Below are positions 1-6,678 of a stretch of DNA of 15,481 nt, in pieces. Under the pieces are notes generated by a model. The model saw nothing but the letters and a program-made list of their open reading frames with translations. It was not told where the DNA came from and searched no databases. A program made the position numbers and the translations under genes. Each line of letters starts with the position of its first letter. Position 1 is the first letter of the stretch. Origin of the DNA: Bacillota bacterium (GTDB taxonomy: Bacteria; Bacillota; Clostridia; Christensenellales; UMGS416); the NCBI GenBank assembly GCA_023422005.1, contig JAEZSC010000165.1, positions 1 through 15,481 on the forward strand, in the 5' to 3' direction.

Positions 1-35
1 AACAAACATCCTCGCTTTCCTCGCGTGATAGCGTT

Positions 36-64
36 ATTGTACTATATGGATTTCCAGCGCGCAA
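36..64 (-). promoter_or_regulatory. possible divergent promoter pointing out of the window
   Basis: Read on the minus strand, TTGCGC (64-59) is followed after 17 bases by TACAAT (41-36). It would drive transcription leftwards, away from rpmH. In many Bacillota dnaA or oriC lies on that side. Only two hexamers of moderate quality support the call, and no downstream gene is visible in the window. Confidence 0.25.
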
Positions 65-78
65 CAGCATTTTTCCAA

Positions 79-107
79 TTGACAGGCATAGTGCGCTTAT
101 TTATAAT
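79..107 (+). promoter_or_regulatory. consensus housekeeping promoter of the rpmH operon
   Basis: TTGACA at 79-84, a spacer of exactly 17 bases, and TATAAT at 102-107 match the vegetative sigma-A/sigma-70 consensus perfectly. Transcription should start near 113-115, giving a leader of about 77 bases before rpmH. In that leader GCGTTG (114-119) can pair with CAACGC (149-154), enclosing a smaller CACG/CGTG hairpin (129-132 with 139-142). A strong promoter is expected for ribosomal protein L34 and the RNase P protein. Confidence 0.9.
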
Positions 108-190
108 AATGGAGCGTTGCTTTGCGCGCACGCTTTGTCGTGTCAAAACAACGCCCCATTGATCAAGAACACAGAAAAGGGGAACCCGAT

Positions 191-325
191 ATGCTTAGAC
201 CCTATCAGCCCAGCAAGCGCCAGCGCAAGAAGGAACACGGCTTCCGCAAGCGTATGGCCACCAAAAACGGCCGCAAGGTGCTCGCCCGCCGCAGGGCCAA
301 GGGCCGCAAAGAGCTCAGCGCTTAA
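191..325 (+). CDS. rpmH: 50S ribosomal protein L34
   Basis: This 44-residue, extremely basic protein is L34 of the large ribosomal subunit. The family signature is seen directly: it begins MLRPYQPSKRQRKKEHGFRK and continues with a KNGRKVLARRRAKGRKELSA tail, the normal full length. The ATG at 191 is preceded by a purine-rich AAAAGGGG (175-182) and gives the canonical N-terminus; longer forms starting near 117-122 would add non-homologous sequence. It is the first gene of the origin-proximal operon and lies 51 bases before rnpA, directly behind a consensus promoter. Recognition is secure. Confidence 0.98.
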   Translation: MLRPYQPSKRQRKKEHGFRKRMATKNGRKVLARRRAKGRKELSA

Positions 326-376
326 AAGCAGCTTGAGCCTGTTCCGCGACCCCGTTGGCGCGTAGGAGGGAGCCTT

Positions 377-733
377 TTGCTCAAGCCCAGGTACCGCCTG
401 CGCAAGAACGCGCAGTTCCGCTATGTGTATAACAAAGGCCGCTCCTGCGCCAACCGTACCCTCTCGCTGGTATATGTGAGAACTGGCCCGCCCGGTGTAC
501 TGAGGGTGGGTTTTTCAGTAAGCAGAAAAGTTGGCAAGGCCGTGGTGCGCAACCGCATCAAGCGCCTGATGCGGGAAGCCTGCCGCGGCTATCTGGAGTC
601 CATCAAGACAGGGCAGATGATCGTATTTGTAGCGCGACATGACGCCGCAGGGGCCGATCTCGCCACGATACGCGCAGCCATGGGCGCGTTGCTCACCAAA
701 AGCGCACTGCTAAAGGAAGAGAAACGCCCATGA
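377..733 (+). CDS. rnpA: ribonuclease P protein component
   Basis: This is the 118-residue protein subunit of RNase P, which binds the catalytic RNA and helps process the 5' ends of tRNA precursors. The hallmark RNR region is visible at residues 57-70 (VVRNRIKRLMREACR), preceded by VGFSVSRKVGKA, the usual basic surface of the family. The length is typical (about 110-125). The start is TTG at 377, chosen because GGAGGG (365-370) sits 6 bases upstream and the reading gives the expected LKPRYRLRKNAQF beginning. Its TGA stop overlaps the yidD start (ATGA, 730-733), indicating translational coupling. Confidence 0.96.
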   Translation: MLKPRYRLRKNAQFRYVYNKGRSCANRTLSLVYVRTGPPGVLRVGFSVSRKVGKAVVRNRIKRLMREACRGYLESIKTGQMIVFVARHDAAGADLATIRAAMGALLTKSALLKEEKRP

Positions 734-984
734 GACGCATTGTGGTGGCTGTGCTGCGCTGGTACAAGCGGCATCTCTCCCCCGCTCTGCCCCCCGCCTG
801 CCGCTATCTGCCCACGTGCAGCGAGTATGCCATGGAGGCCGTGGAGCGTTACGGCACACTGCGCGGCGGATGGCTTGCCTTGAGGCGCGTGCTTCGATGC
901 AACCCGTTCTTTGCCGGGGGATATGACCCGGTGCCAGACCTTCCGGCGCACCGCTGCGCCCACGATCACAAGAAGGAGATCTGA
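730..984 (+). CDS. yidD: membrane protein insertion efficiency factor YidD
   Basis: This 84-residue protein belongs to the YidD family (formerly haemolysin family, UPF0161), small membrane-associated proteins that assist YidC/Sec-dependent insertion. Visible hallmarks are the N-terminal amphipathic stretch, the CRYLPTCSEYAMEA motif with Cys24 and Cys30, a third conserved cysteine in RCNPF (Cys57), and the GGYDPVP segment near residues 63-69. The start codon overlaps the end of rnpA by four bases. It lies between rnpA and yidC, its standard place in Bacillota. A short His/Lys-rich tail follows the conserved part. Length is within the usual 70-90 residues. Confidence 0.95.
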   Translation: MRRIVVAVLRWYKRHLSPALPPACRYLPTCSEYAMEAVERYGTLRGGWLALRRVLRCNPFFAGGYDPVPDLPAHRCAHDHKKEI

Positions 985-985
985 C

Positions 986-2050
986 ATGTACGATTGGGCC
1001 CCCATACGGGCGATCAGCGAGGTTTTCAAATGGCTTCTGGACGGCATCTACATGCTGGTGCCCAGCTACGGCTGGTCCATCATCCTGCTGACCATCCTCT
1101 TCCGCGCGCTGCTGCTGCCGCTGGACATCAAGCAGAAGGTGTCCATGAAGAAGATGTCCACGCTGCAGCCCAAGATTGCCGCGATCAACGAGAAGTATAA
1201 GAACGACAAGGAAAAGGCCGCCCAGAAGACCATGGAGCTGTACCGCGAGGAAAAGGCCAGCCCCTTCTCCGGCTGCCTGCCTTCGTTGATCCAGCTGCCG
1301 CTGTTCTTCGCGTTCTTCGGCGCCCTGCAGATCATCGCCGGGCAGGAAATGTTAGCTATGTTCAATACGATGAAGGACCTGTTGGTGCAATACGGCGACG
1401 CCGCCAACATCCCTGCGGATATGTGGCCCAAGATGCAAAGCTGGCTGTGGGTGCACAATATCTGGCAGCCGGACACGGCATTGTTCAGCGTGGTGCCTCA
1501 GGGCGGCGCATTCACCTTCATGGGGTTGGATTCGCACATCATCCCCCCCTTCCAGGCGGTGCAGCACTTCAAAGGGTTCAAGGATGTTGTGAACGCTGAA
1601 ACCTACAACACCGTCATGAAGCCGCTGATGGAGCGCTACTCCACCAACTGGAACGGCTGGTTCATCCTGCCGGTGCTGGCTGGCGTGTCCAGCTTTCTGC
1701 AAACGAAAATCACCATGCCGCCGCAGCCGGCCAACCCCGACCCCAAGGCACCGGCCAACCCTTTCAGCAGCAAGACGATGATGTACATCTTCCCGTTGAT
1801 GTCGGTGTATTTCACCGCCACCAGCAACTCCGTCTTCGCGCTGTACTGGTTCACCAGCAACATTTGCGTCACCGTGACCTACAAGCTGTTTGACCTGTAC
1901 TGGACGCGCAAGACGAAGCAGAAGGAAGCTGAGGAGGCTGCCCGCCTGGAGCAGCAGAAGAAGGAAGAAGCCGAACGCATTGCCGCCGCCGCGGCCCTCA
2001 AGGCCGCCCGCGCCGAAGCCAAAAGCAAACCCAAGGAGGGTAAGAAATAG
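986..2050 (+). CDS. yidC: membrane protein insertase YidC/Oxa1 family
   Basis: This 354-residue protein inserts and folds inner-membrane proteins, alone or with SecYEG. The ATG at 986 follows AGAAGGAG (971-978) and lies one base after the yidD stop; an upstream in-frame start at 911 would overlap yidD. The first core helix (about 27-45) carries Arg40 in ILFRALLLPLDIKQ, the conserved charge of the hydrophilic groove. A charged cytoplasmic hairpin follows (46-95), then helices near 98-118, 224-241, 264-282 and 284-304. The C-terminus (306-354) is a Lys/Glu/Ala-rich coiled tail, as expected for ribosome contact. No lipobox is seen. Between the WLWVHNIWQPD and FILPVLAGVSSFLQ motifs there are about 60 residues more than in SpoIIIJ-type proteins. 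Confidence 0.95.
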   Translation: MYDWAPIRAISEVFKWLLDGIYMLVPSYGWSIILLTILFRALLLPLDIKQKVSMKKMSTLQPKIAAINEKYKNDKEKAAQKTMELYREEKASPFSGCLPSLIQLPLFFAFFGALQIIAGQEMLAMFNTMKDLLVQYGDAANIPADMWPKMQSWLWVHNIWQPDTALFSVVPQGGAFTFMGLDSHIIPPFQAVQHFKGFKDVVNAETYNTVMKPLMERYSTNWNGWFILPVLAGVSSFLQTKITMPPQPANPDPKAPANPFSSKTMMYIFPLMSVYFTATSNSVFALYWFTSNICVTVTYKLFDLYWTRKTKQKEAEEAARLEQQKKEEAERIAAAAALKAARAEAKSKPKEGKK

Positions 2051-2052
2051 CC

Positions 2053-2691
2053 ATGAAATCAATTGAGACCGTTGGCAAAACCGCGGAAGACGCCATCGCC
2101 GCCGCCCTCAAACAATTGGGAATCCCCCGGGAGAAGGCGCAGATCGACGTTCTGGATGAAGGCAGCCGCGGCATCTTGGGCTTGGGCGCCAAGCTGGCCC
2201 GGGTGCGCGTGACCGAGATTGTGACCGTGAGCCCCCAGGTTTCCGTGGCGACGAACTTCCTGACCCGCGTGGCAAGGCTGATGGGTCTGCCGGACCCGGA
2301 CATCACGATCACCGAATACTCCGACAACCTGGACATCGCCGTGGACGGCGAGAATGTGGGACCCATGATCGGCCACCACGGTGACGCGCTGGACGCGCTG
2401 CAGCTGTTGACCGGCCTGGTCGTAAACCCCCAGGGGCATGACAGCGACAAGTACTTCCACGTGTCGTTGGACGTCAGCCACTATCGCGCCCGCCGCGAGG
2501 AGACGTTGACCCGCCTGGCCCACCGCCTGGCCGAGAAGGCAGTGCAAACCGGTGAAAAGCAAGCGCTGGAACCCATGAATTCCTACGAGCGCCGCGTGAT
2601 CCACACCGCGCTGCATGATTTCCCCGGTGTTGTGACCTACAGCGAAGGCGACGACCCATACCGCCACGTGATTATCTCCGCCGAAGACTAA
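2053..2691 (+). CDS. jag: RNA-binding protein KhpB/Jag (Jag_N-KH-R3H)
   Basis: This 212-residue protein is the Jag/KhpB (EloR) family RNA-binding protein, linked in Gram-positive bacteria to cell elongation and division, usually with KhpA. Three parts are visible: a Jag_N domain at residues 1-56 with the SRGILGLGAKLARVRV signature; a KH domain near 65-145 with the GHHG loop (107-110); and a C-terminal R3H domain with R180-x3-H184 in ERRVIHTAL. Its start is two bases after the yidC stop, and a GGAGG (2035-2039) lies inside the end of yidC. The yidC-jag pairing is standard. A terminator-like hairpin follows, so jag closes the operon. Confidence 0.95.
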   Translation: MKSIETVGKTAEDAIAAALKQLGIPREKAQIDVLDEGSRGILGLGAKLARVRVTEIVTVSPQVSVATNFLTRVARLMGLPDPDITITEYSDNLDIAVDGENVGPMIGHHGDALDALQLLTGLVVNPQGHDSDKYFHVSLDVSHYRARREETLTRLAHRLAEKAVQTGEKQALEPMNSYERRVIHTALHDFPGVVTYSEGDDPYRHVIISAED

Positions 2692-2752
2692 CGTTTCGCT
2701 TTCGGTGCTGTTGCGCCTCAGCGATTCAGACGACTTGTCAAATGTATTCCCC

Positions 2753-2788
2753 ATCGCCCGGCGATAACAGTCGCCGGGCGATCTCTTT
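2753..2788 (+). terminator. hairpin terminator of the rpmH-jag operon
   Basis: ATCGCCCGGCGA (2753-2764) and TCGCCGGGCGAT (2771-2782) form a perfect 12-bp GC-rich stem with a 6-base loop (TAACAG), followed by CTCTTT. The T-run is short, so termination may be incomplete, but the position 61 bases after jag fits an intrinsic terminator. Confidence 0.75.
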
Positions 2789-2815
2789 ACAACAATACTC
2801 ACTCTGCGTTATAAA
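2786..2815 (+). promoter_or_regulatory. promoter of the methyltransferase gene
   Basis: TTTACA (2786-2791) and TATAAA (2810-2815) are separated by 18 bases; TTATAA at 2809-2814 would give 17. The site starts right at the end of the preceding terminator, the typical arrangement for a new transcription unit. Predicted transcription starts near 2822, leaving a leader of roughly 120 bases. Confidence 0.55.
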
Positions 2816-2824
2816 GAACGTGCG

Positions 2825-2892
2825 CACCTGCGGGTGAGATCTTTTCACCGATACTCCCTTAGCTCTTGTTTCCTCCGCCGAGTTATTCGGCG
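2825..2892 (+). promoter_or_regulatory. structured 5' leader with alternative hairpins
   Basis: In the leader of the methyltransferase gene, GGTG (2833-2836) can pair either with CACC at 2825-2828 (4-base loop) or, as GGTGA (2833-2837), with TCACC at 2845-2849; the two pairings exclude each other. A separate perfect 6-bp hairpin follows, CGCCGA (2876-2881) with TCGGCG (2887-2892). No known riboswitch class is recognised. The stems are short, so this may be chance. Confidence 0.3.
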
Positions 2893-2940
2893 TTCGGTAT
2901 CATGCTTCGCGGCCATATTCAGCAGGAAGGAGCTTTAGTC

Positions 2941-3732
2941 ATGGAGAACAGGCAGCCTTCCCCCGAATCCATTGCCCAGTATTCCACAACCGACCGCCTG
3001 AGCGCCCGCATCGCGCTGCACCGGGATTATTCCACGGCGGCGCAGAGCTGGCACCGGTGGCTCTTTGACCAGCTGGACTTCCCCGATGGCGCACGAGTGC
3101 TGGACGCCGGCTGCGGCACCGGCGAGCTGTGGCGCGCCAACCGCGACCGCCTGTGCGGATGGTTCGTGACACTCAGCGACCAGTCAGCAGCCATGGGCAG
3201 CGGCGCCGCCCAGGCGCTGAGCTCCGCCGGCAGCTTCACAGCCCACGAGGGCGACGTGCAGGCGCTGGATTTCGCCGATGCGTCCTTTGACGGCACACTG
3301 GCCTGCCACATGCTCTATCATGTGCCAGACATCGCCCAGGGGCTGCGGGAGCTGCGACGGGTGCTGCGGCCCGACGGCACATTTTATGTCACGACAAACA
3401 GCCGTGAAAATATGCGGGCGCTGCTAGACCTGATCCGTGAGCTGGACCCCGGCGTGGACACGACCCACAGCGGCTACCGCTTCACGCTGGAGAACGGCGA
3501 GCCGATGCTGCGCCAGGCCTTCGGTGTTTGCGAGCTGCGCATCTTCGACGACAGCCTGCAGGTGACCAAAGCGCAGCCGCTGATGGATTACATCCTGAGC
3601 ATGGCGCTGTCCTTCCGTCGGCTCAGGACCGCCGACGGTCAGACCGCCGCGCTGGCAGAGATCCAGCGGCGCATCGACACCGAAGGCCCCATCGTCATCA
3701 GTAAGCGCGCAGGTGTGTTCGTGTGCCGGTGA
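2941..3732 (+). CDS. class I SAM-dependent methyltransferase
   Basis: This 263-residue protein has the Rossmann-like fold of class I methyltransferases (Methyltransf_11/UbiE-like). Motif I is VLDAGCGTGELW (residues 53-64), which binds S-adenosylmethionine; an acidic residue follows the second strand (TLSD, Asp80); EGDVQALDF (103-111) fits motif II; ACHMLYHVPD (121-130) and LRELRRVLRPDGTFYVTT (135-152) are the post-motif regions. The ATG at 2941 was chosen over an upstream in-frame TTG because AAGGAG (2927-2932) sits 8 bases ahead. The substrate cannot be read from the sequence. A promoter and structured leader precede it, so it is probably transcribed independently of jag. The C-terminal third (from about 155) has no motif I recognise. 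Confidence 0.88.
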   Translation: MENRQPSPESIAQYSTTDRLSARIALHRDYSTAAQSWHRWLFDQLDFPDGARVLDAGCGTGELWRANRDRLCGWFVTLSDQSAAMGSGAAQALSSAGSFTAHEGDVQALDFADASFDGTLACHMLYHVPDIAQGLRELRRVLRPDGTFYVTTNSRENMRALLDLIRELDPGVDTTHSGYRFTLENGEPMLRQAFGVCELRIFDDSLQVTKAQPLMDYILSMALSFRRLRTADGQTAALAEIQRRIDTEGPIVISKRAGVFVCR

Positions 3733-3816
3733 GCGCTAAACAGTATTACGTCCACCAGTCTCTTATCGAGGATATCCCACATATACTGCATCATCCAGCT
3801 AACTGAGGCGATGAAA

Positions 3817-4395
3817 ATGGATATCCAGCAATATGGGCTTTTCGCAGCTCCCGCGCCATGCATGAGTGCCGCGCAGATGGCGCTGCACAGCCAGTGGCGC
3901 TCCCTGTGGGAACAACACGTGGCGTGGACCCGCATGACGATCATAGCCGCCGCGCACGACCTGCCCGACCTGCAGCAGACCGCCGCTCGCCTGCTACAGA
4001 ATGCCAACGACATGGGCGCACTGATGCGCACCTATTATGGCGACGCCGTTGGCGCGCAATTCGCAGCGCTGATACGTGACCATCTGCTCATCGCGATCAA
4101 TCTGGTCAACGCGGCCAAGGCCGGCGACACAGCCGCCGCGGCACAGGCTGAGAAGCTTTGGTATGCCAACGCCGACAGCATCGCCGCCTTTTTGGCGTCG
4201 GCCAACCCCTATCTGCCCGCCGATGCGCTGCGTGCCATGCTCCATGAGCATCTGGCGCTGACCAAAGGCGAAGCTGTCGCCATCCTGACCGGCGACGCCC
4301 AGCGCTCCATCATGCTCTATGACCAGATCGAACGGCAGGCGCTGTCCATGGCCGACGCGCTGTCCGCAGCCATGGTGAGACAGTTTCATCTTTAA
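3817..4395 (+). CDS. conserved helical protein of unknown function
   Basis: This 192-residue protein is predicted almost entirely helical, soluble and Ala-rich; I know similar sequences from Clostridia and Bacilli only as uncharacterised proteins. Three helices carry a similar acidic/polar-His motif: EQHVAWTR (His34), RDHLLIAI (His89) and HEHLALTK (His143, His145), and the third closely echoes the first. The pattern suggests an internally repeated helical bundle, perhaps metal-binding, but no known metal-site signature is complete. ATG 3817 is preferred to ATG 3811 because the only Shine-Dalgarno-like GAGG (3805-3808) is two bases from the latter and eight from the former. It lies 84 bases after the methyltransferase, which may be in the same transcript. 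Confidence 0.75.
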   Translation: MDIQQYGLFAAPAPCMSAAQMALHSQWRSLWEQHVAWTRMTIIAAAHDLPDLQQTAARLLQNANDMGALMRTYYGDAVGAQFAALIRDHLLIAINLVNAAKAGDTAAAAQAEKLWYANADSIAAFLASANPYLPADALRAMLHEHLALTKGEAVAILTGDAQRSIMLYDQIERQALSMADALSAAMVRQFHL

Positions 4396-4475
4396 GGGGT
4401 AAACAGCTGTTTGCCATGGCGCAGGGCGGCCCGGTTGTGGTAGACTATGGGCGAATCCGATGCCAGGAGGAACCC

Positions 4476-4952
4476 ATGGCCCGATCGACCCAAACCCTGA
4501 CGCTGATGGTGGACAACGAGTTCGGCGTGTTGACCCGCATCACGGCGCTGGTGCGCCGCGAAGGCTGGAACATCAAAAGCCTGGCCGTAGCCGAGACCGA
4601 AAACCCCGCCGTCAGCAGCCTGACGCTGAGCGTGGAGTGCGTGGCCAGCACGTTTGCCCACGTGACCGCCCGGCTGGGACGGCTGGCCTGCGTGCGGGCC
4701 TTGAGCGTATATACCCCCGCCACCCACACCGGCCGCGAACTGCTGCTGGCCCGGGTGGCCTGCGACGCAGCGGCGCTGGCGCAGGCAGCCCAGCGCCTGG
4801 GCGCGCGGATGCTGCCCGGCGGCGTGCTGGAGGCCGCCGGCGCGCCTGGTGAGATCGACGCGCTGCTGACCGAGCTTCGGGCCCTGGGGCCTGTGGACGC
4901 CGCCCGCAGCGGCATTGTGACGCTGGAGAACACGGAGGGCGACGCGCAATGA
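4476..4952 (+). CDS. ilvN: acetolactate synthase small (regulatory) subunit, IlvN/IlvH type
   Basis: This 158-residue protein matches the full length of acetolactate synthase regulatory subunits. The N-terminal ACT domain (about 5-80) has VDNEFGVLTRITALVRREG and WNIKSLAVAETENPAVSSLT, closely paralleling the valine-binding domain; Asn14 and Gly17 occupy the positions that contact valine in characterised IlvH. The C-terminal domain shows RELLLARV (87-94) and AARSGIVTLE (142-151). ATG 4476 follows CAGGAGG (4464-4470) at five bases. Such subunits activate the catalytic subunit and confer valine inhibition, but no ilvB-like gene is in the window. It is coupled to butyrate kinase by an ATGA overlap. 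A role in controlling acetolactate synthase encoded elsewhere is the simplest reading. Confidence 0.85.
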   Translation: MARSTQTLTLMVDNEFGVLTRITALVRREGWNIKSLAVAETENPAVSSLTLSVECVASTFAHVTARLGRLACVRALSVYTPATHTGRELLLARVACDAAALAQAAQRLGARMLPGGVLEAAGAPGEIDALLTELRALGPVDAARSGIVTLENTEGDAQ

Positions 4953-6028
4953 GCGACAAGACGGTGTTCCGCATACTGACAATCAACCCCGGCTCCACCA
5001 GTACCAAGGTGGCCGTGTATGAAAATGAGACGCTGCTGGTGGAGGACGTGGCCCGCCACAGCCGTGAGGAGCTGGCCGGCTGCGAATCCATCCTGGAGCA
5101 AAAGCCCATCCGCCTGCGGCTGGTGCTGAGCATGCTGCAGGAAAAGGGCATCGCCATCGGCTCGCTGGACGCCGTGGTGGGCCGAGGCGGCCTCATAGAG
5201 CCCATCGACAGCGGCACCTATACGATCAACGAACGCATGAAGCGCGACCTGGTGGCTTCCACCGCCGCCGTGCACGCCTCGGCGCTGGGCGGCATCATGG
5301 CCGAGGAGATCGGCCGCGAAGCCGGCATCCCAAGCTTCGTCGTGGACCCCATCGTCGTGGACGAGATGGACCAATACGCCAGGCTGACCGGCTTTCCGGG
5401 CATCGAGCGCCGCAGCGTGTTCCATGCTCTCAACCAGAAGGCCATCGCCCGGCGCTGCGCCGCGGAGATGGGCACCGTGTATGAGAACGGCCGCTTTGTC
5501 GTGGCCCACATGGGCGGCGGCATCACCGTGGGCGCCCACCGCTACGGCCGCGTCATCGACGTGAACGACGCGCTGGATGGCGAAGGCCCCTTCACGCCGG
5601 AGCGCACCGGCGGCATCCCGGCAGCCTCGCTGATCCGCCTGTGCTTTTCCGGCGCCTACACCGAGCGCGAGCTGCTGGAGAAGGTCACCAAGGCCGGCGG
5701 CATGACCGCCTATTTGGGCACCAACGACCTGCGCAAGTGCGAGCGGCTCATCAAGGAAGGCGACGAATACGCGGCACTGGTGCTGGAATCCATGGCCTAT
5801 CAGGTCAGCAAGGAGATCGGCGCCATGGTGGCCGCGCTGGAAGGCCGCGTGGATGCCATCATACTGACCGGCGGCCTGGCCTACAGCAACCGTTTCACCG
5901 GCGCCATCAAGCAGCGCGTGGGCCTGATCGCGAAGGTCCTGGTGTACCCCGGCGAGGACGAGATGCGCGCGCTGGCCGAGGGGGCGCTGCGCGTGCTGCG
6001 GGGCCAGGAGAAGGCCATCGAATACTGA
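4949..6028 (+). CDS. buk: butyrate kinase (or branched-chain acyl kinase)
   Basis: This 359-residue protein is a butyrate kinase of the acetokinase (ASKHA) superfamily, interconverting butyryl phosphate plus ADP and butyrate plus ATP in the cytoplasm. Visible features: the phosphate-1 motif ILTINPGSTSTKVAVYENE (residues 9-27), VVGRGGLIEPI (77-87), the HMGGGITVGAHRYGRVIDVND region (187-207) with EGPFTPERTGG just after it, and IILTGGLAYSNRF (304-316). Length is that of Buk (about 355-360), shorter than acetate kinase (about 400). GGAGGG (4934-4939) precedes the ATG, which overlaps the ilvN-like stop by four bases. No phosphotransbutyrylase (ptb) gene is adjacent. Pairing with a branched-chain regulatory subunit leaves isobutyrate or isovalerate as possible substrates. 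Confidence 0.92.
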   Translation: MSDKTVFRILTINPGSTSTKVAVYENETLLVEDVARHSREELAGCESILEQKPIRLRLVLSMLQEKGIAIGSLDAVVGRGGLIEPIDSGTYTINERMKRDLVASTAAVHASALGGIMAEEIGREAGIPSFVVDPIVVDEMDQYARLTGFPGIERRSVFHALNQKAIARRCAAEMGTVYENGRFVVAHMGGGITVGAHRYGRVIDVNDALDGEGPFTPERTGGIPAASLIRLCFSGAYTERELLEKVTKAGGMTAYLGTNDLRKCERLIKEGDEYAALVLESMAYQVSKEIGAMVAALEGRVDAIILTGGLAYSNRFTGAIKQRVGLIAKVLVYPGEDEMRALAEGALRVLRGQEKAIEY

Positions 6029-6042
6029 TCCATCGATATACA

Positions 6043-6080
6043 CAAAAGCCAAGGAAGTCCAACGATTTCCTTGGCTTTTG
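6043..6080. terminator. bidirectional intrinsic terminator
   Basis: CAAAAGCCAAGGAA (6043-6056) and TTCCTTGGCTTTTG (6067-6080) form a perfect 14-bp stem with a 10-base loop. The right arm ends in a T-run for the plus strand, and the left arm begins with an A-run that becomes a T-run for the minus strand. It sits 14 bases after buk and 29 bases after the last gene of the convergent operon, so it can end both transcripts. Confidence 0.9.
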
Positions 6081-6109
6081 ATTTGACGTGGCATGCCTGA
6101 AAAGATGTC

Positions 6110-6667
6110 TTATAGATCGATCGTCAGCAGGATGGAATTGTCCTCCAGCACCGCTTCTTCGGCAACCCTCATGTTGTTTTGCGCCAAGCTCTCCATCAGC
6201 TTGTTATAGGTGAATGACTGCACATTTTGCCGATACTCCCGGTCAAAACACGCCATCTCTTCAAAGAACTGTTCCACGTTTTCTACCCCCTTCACCGTTA
6301 CAAAGAACGGCTCGCCGGCGGCATTCCTCGCGTATTCCAGCTGCGTGCTGCCCGCCGAACAGACGAGTTTGTTTTCGGAAACGATCTCCACGGTCAGCCC
6401 ATGCTCCCGCAAGGTCTTCTCCAAAAGGACAACGTCGGTGAAGATGGATTCCATGGGCGGCAATTCTGCACTTTGGCTTTTTTGATACAGCTCGCGAAGG
6501 TGATCCAAGTGCCGGGCATGGGCTTCGGCGGCCACAGCGTAAATCGCTTTGGAGCCGACCATTCCCACCAGCACACCCACAGAGGCCGCCGTTGCCGTAA
6601 CCGTCGCCGTGGACACCGTGGAACCTAGAGCAATTGCCACCGGAATCAGCAAAAGTGAGATTGACAT
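6110..6667 (-). CDS. DUF1257 (Ycf35-like) protein with hydrophobic N-terminus
   Basis: This 185-residue protein is the last gene of the minus-strand operon. Residues about 72-185 resemble DUF1257/Ycf35: an opening SIFTDVVLLEKTLREHGLTVE, a middle region following a target-like strand pattern (FFVTVKGVENVEQFFEEM), the SFTYNKLMESLAQNNMRVAE helix, and the closing EDNSILLTIDL strand. Ahead of this is a region unusual for the family: a hydrophobic segment (3-14) and a second Gly/Ala/Val-rich one (27-47), suggesting membrane attachment. ATG 6667 is chosen because AGGAGG (6680-6675) is seven bases upstream; the TTG at 6673 would be too close to it. The stop of the AAA+ gene is eleven bases upstream, so both are on one transcript. 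DUF1257 function is unknown. Confidence 0.75.
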   Translation of the reverse strand: MSISLLLIPVAIALGSTVSTATVTATAASVGVLVGMVGSKAIYAVAAEAHARHLDHLRELYQKSQSAELPPMESIFTDVVLLEKTLREHGLTVEIVSENKLVCSAGSTQLEYARNAAGEPFFVTVKGVENVEQFFEEMACFDREYRQNVQSFTYNKLMESLAQNNMRVAEEAVLEDNSILLTIDL

Positions 6668-6678
6668 CAACAAACCTC

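Noticed and set aside
1..78. DnaA boxes or an origin in front of rpmH
   Set aside because: The position is suggestive, but no good TTATNCACA match was found on either strand; the origin is probably outside the window.
4949..6028. Acetate kinase as the identity of the kinase
   Set aside because: The length of 359 residues and the VVGRGGLIEPI and EGPFTPERTGG regions fit butyrate kinase; acetate kinases are about 400 residues with different motifs.
4445..6094. A 549-codon open frame on the minus strand opposite ilvN and buk
   Set aside because: It mirrors GC-rich coding sequence of two clear plus-strand genes. It is dominated by His, Gly, Ala and Gln in no recognisable domain, and no start signal fits.
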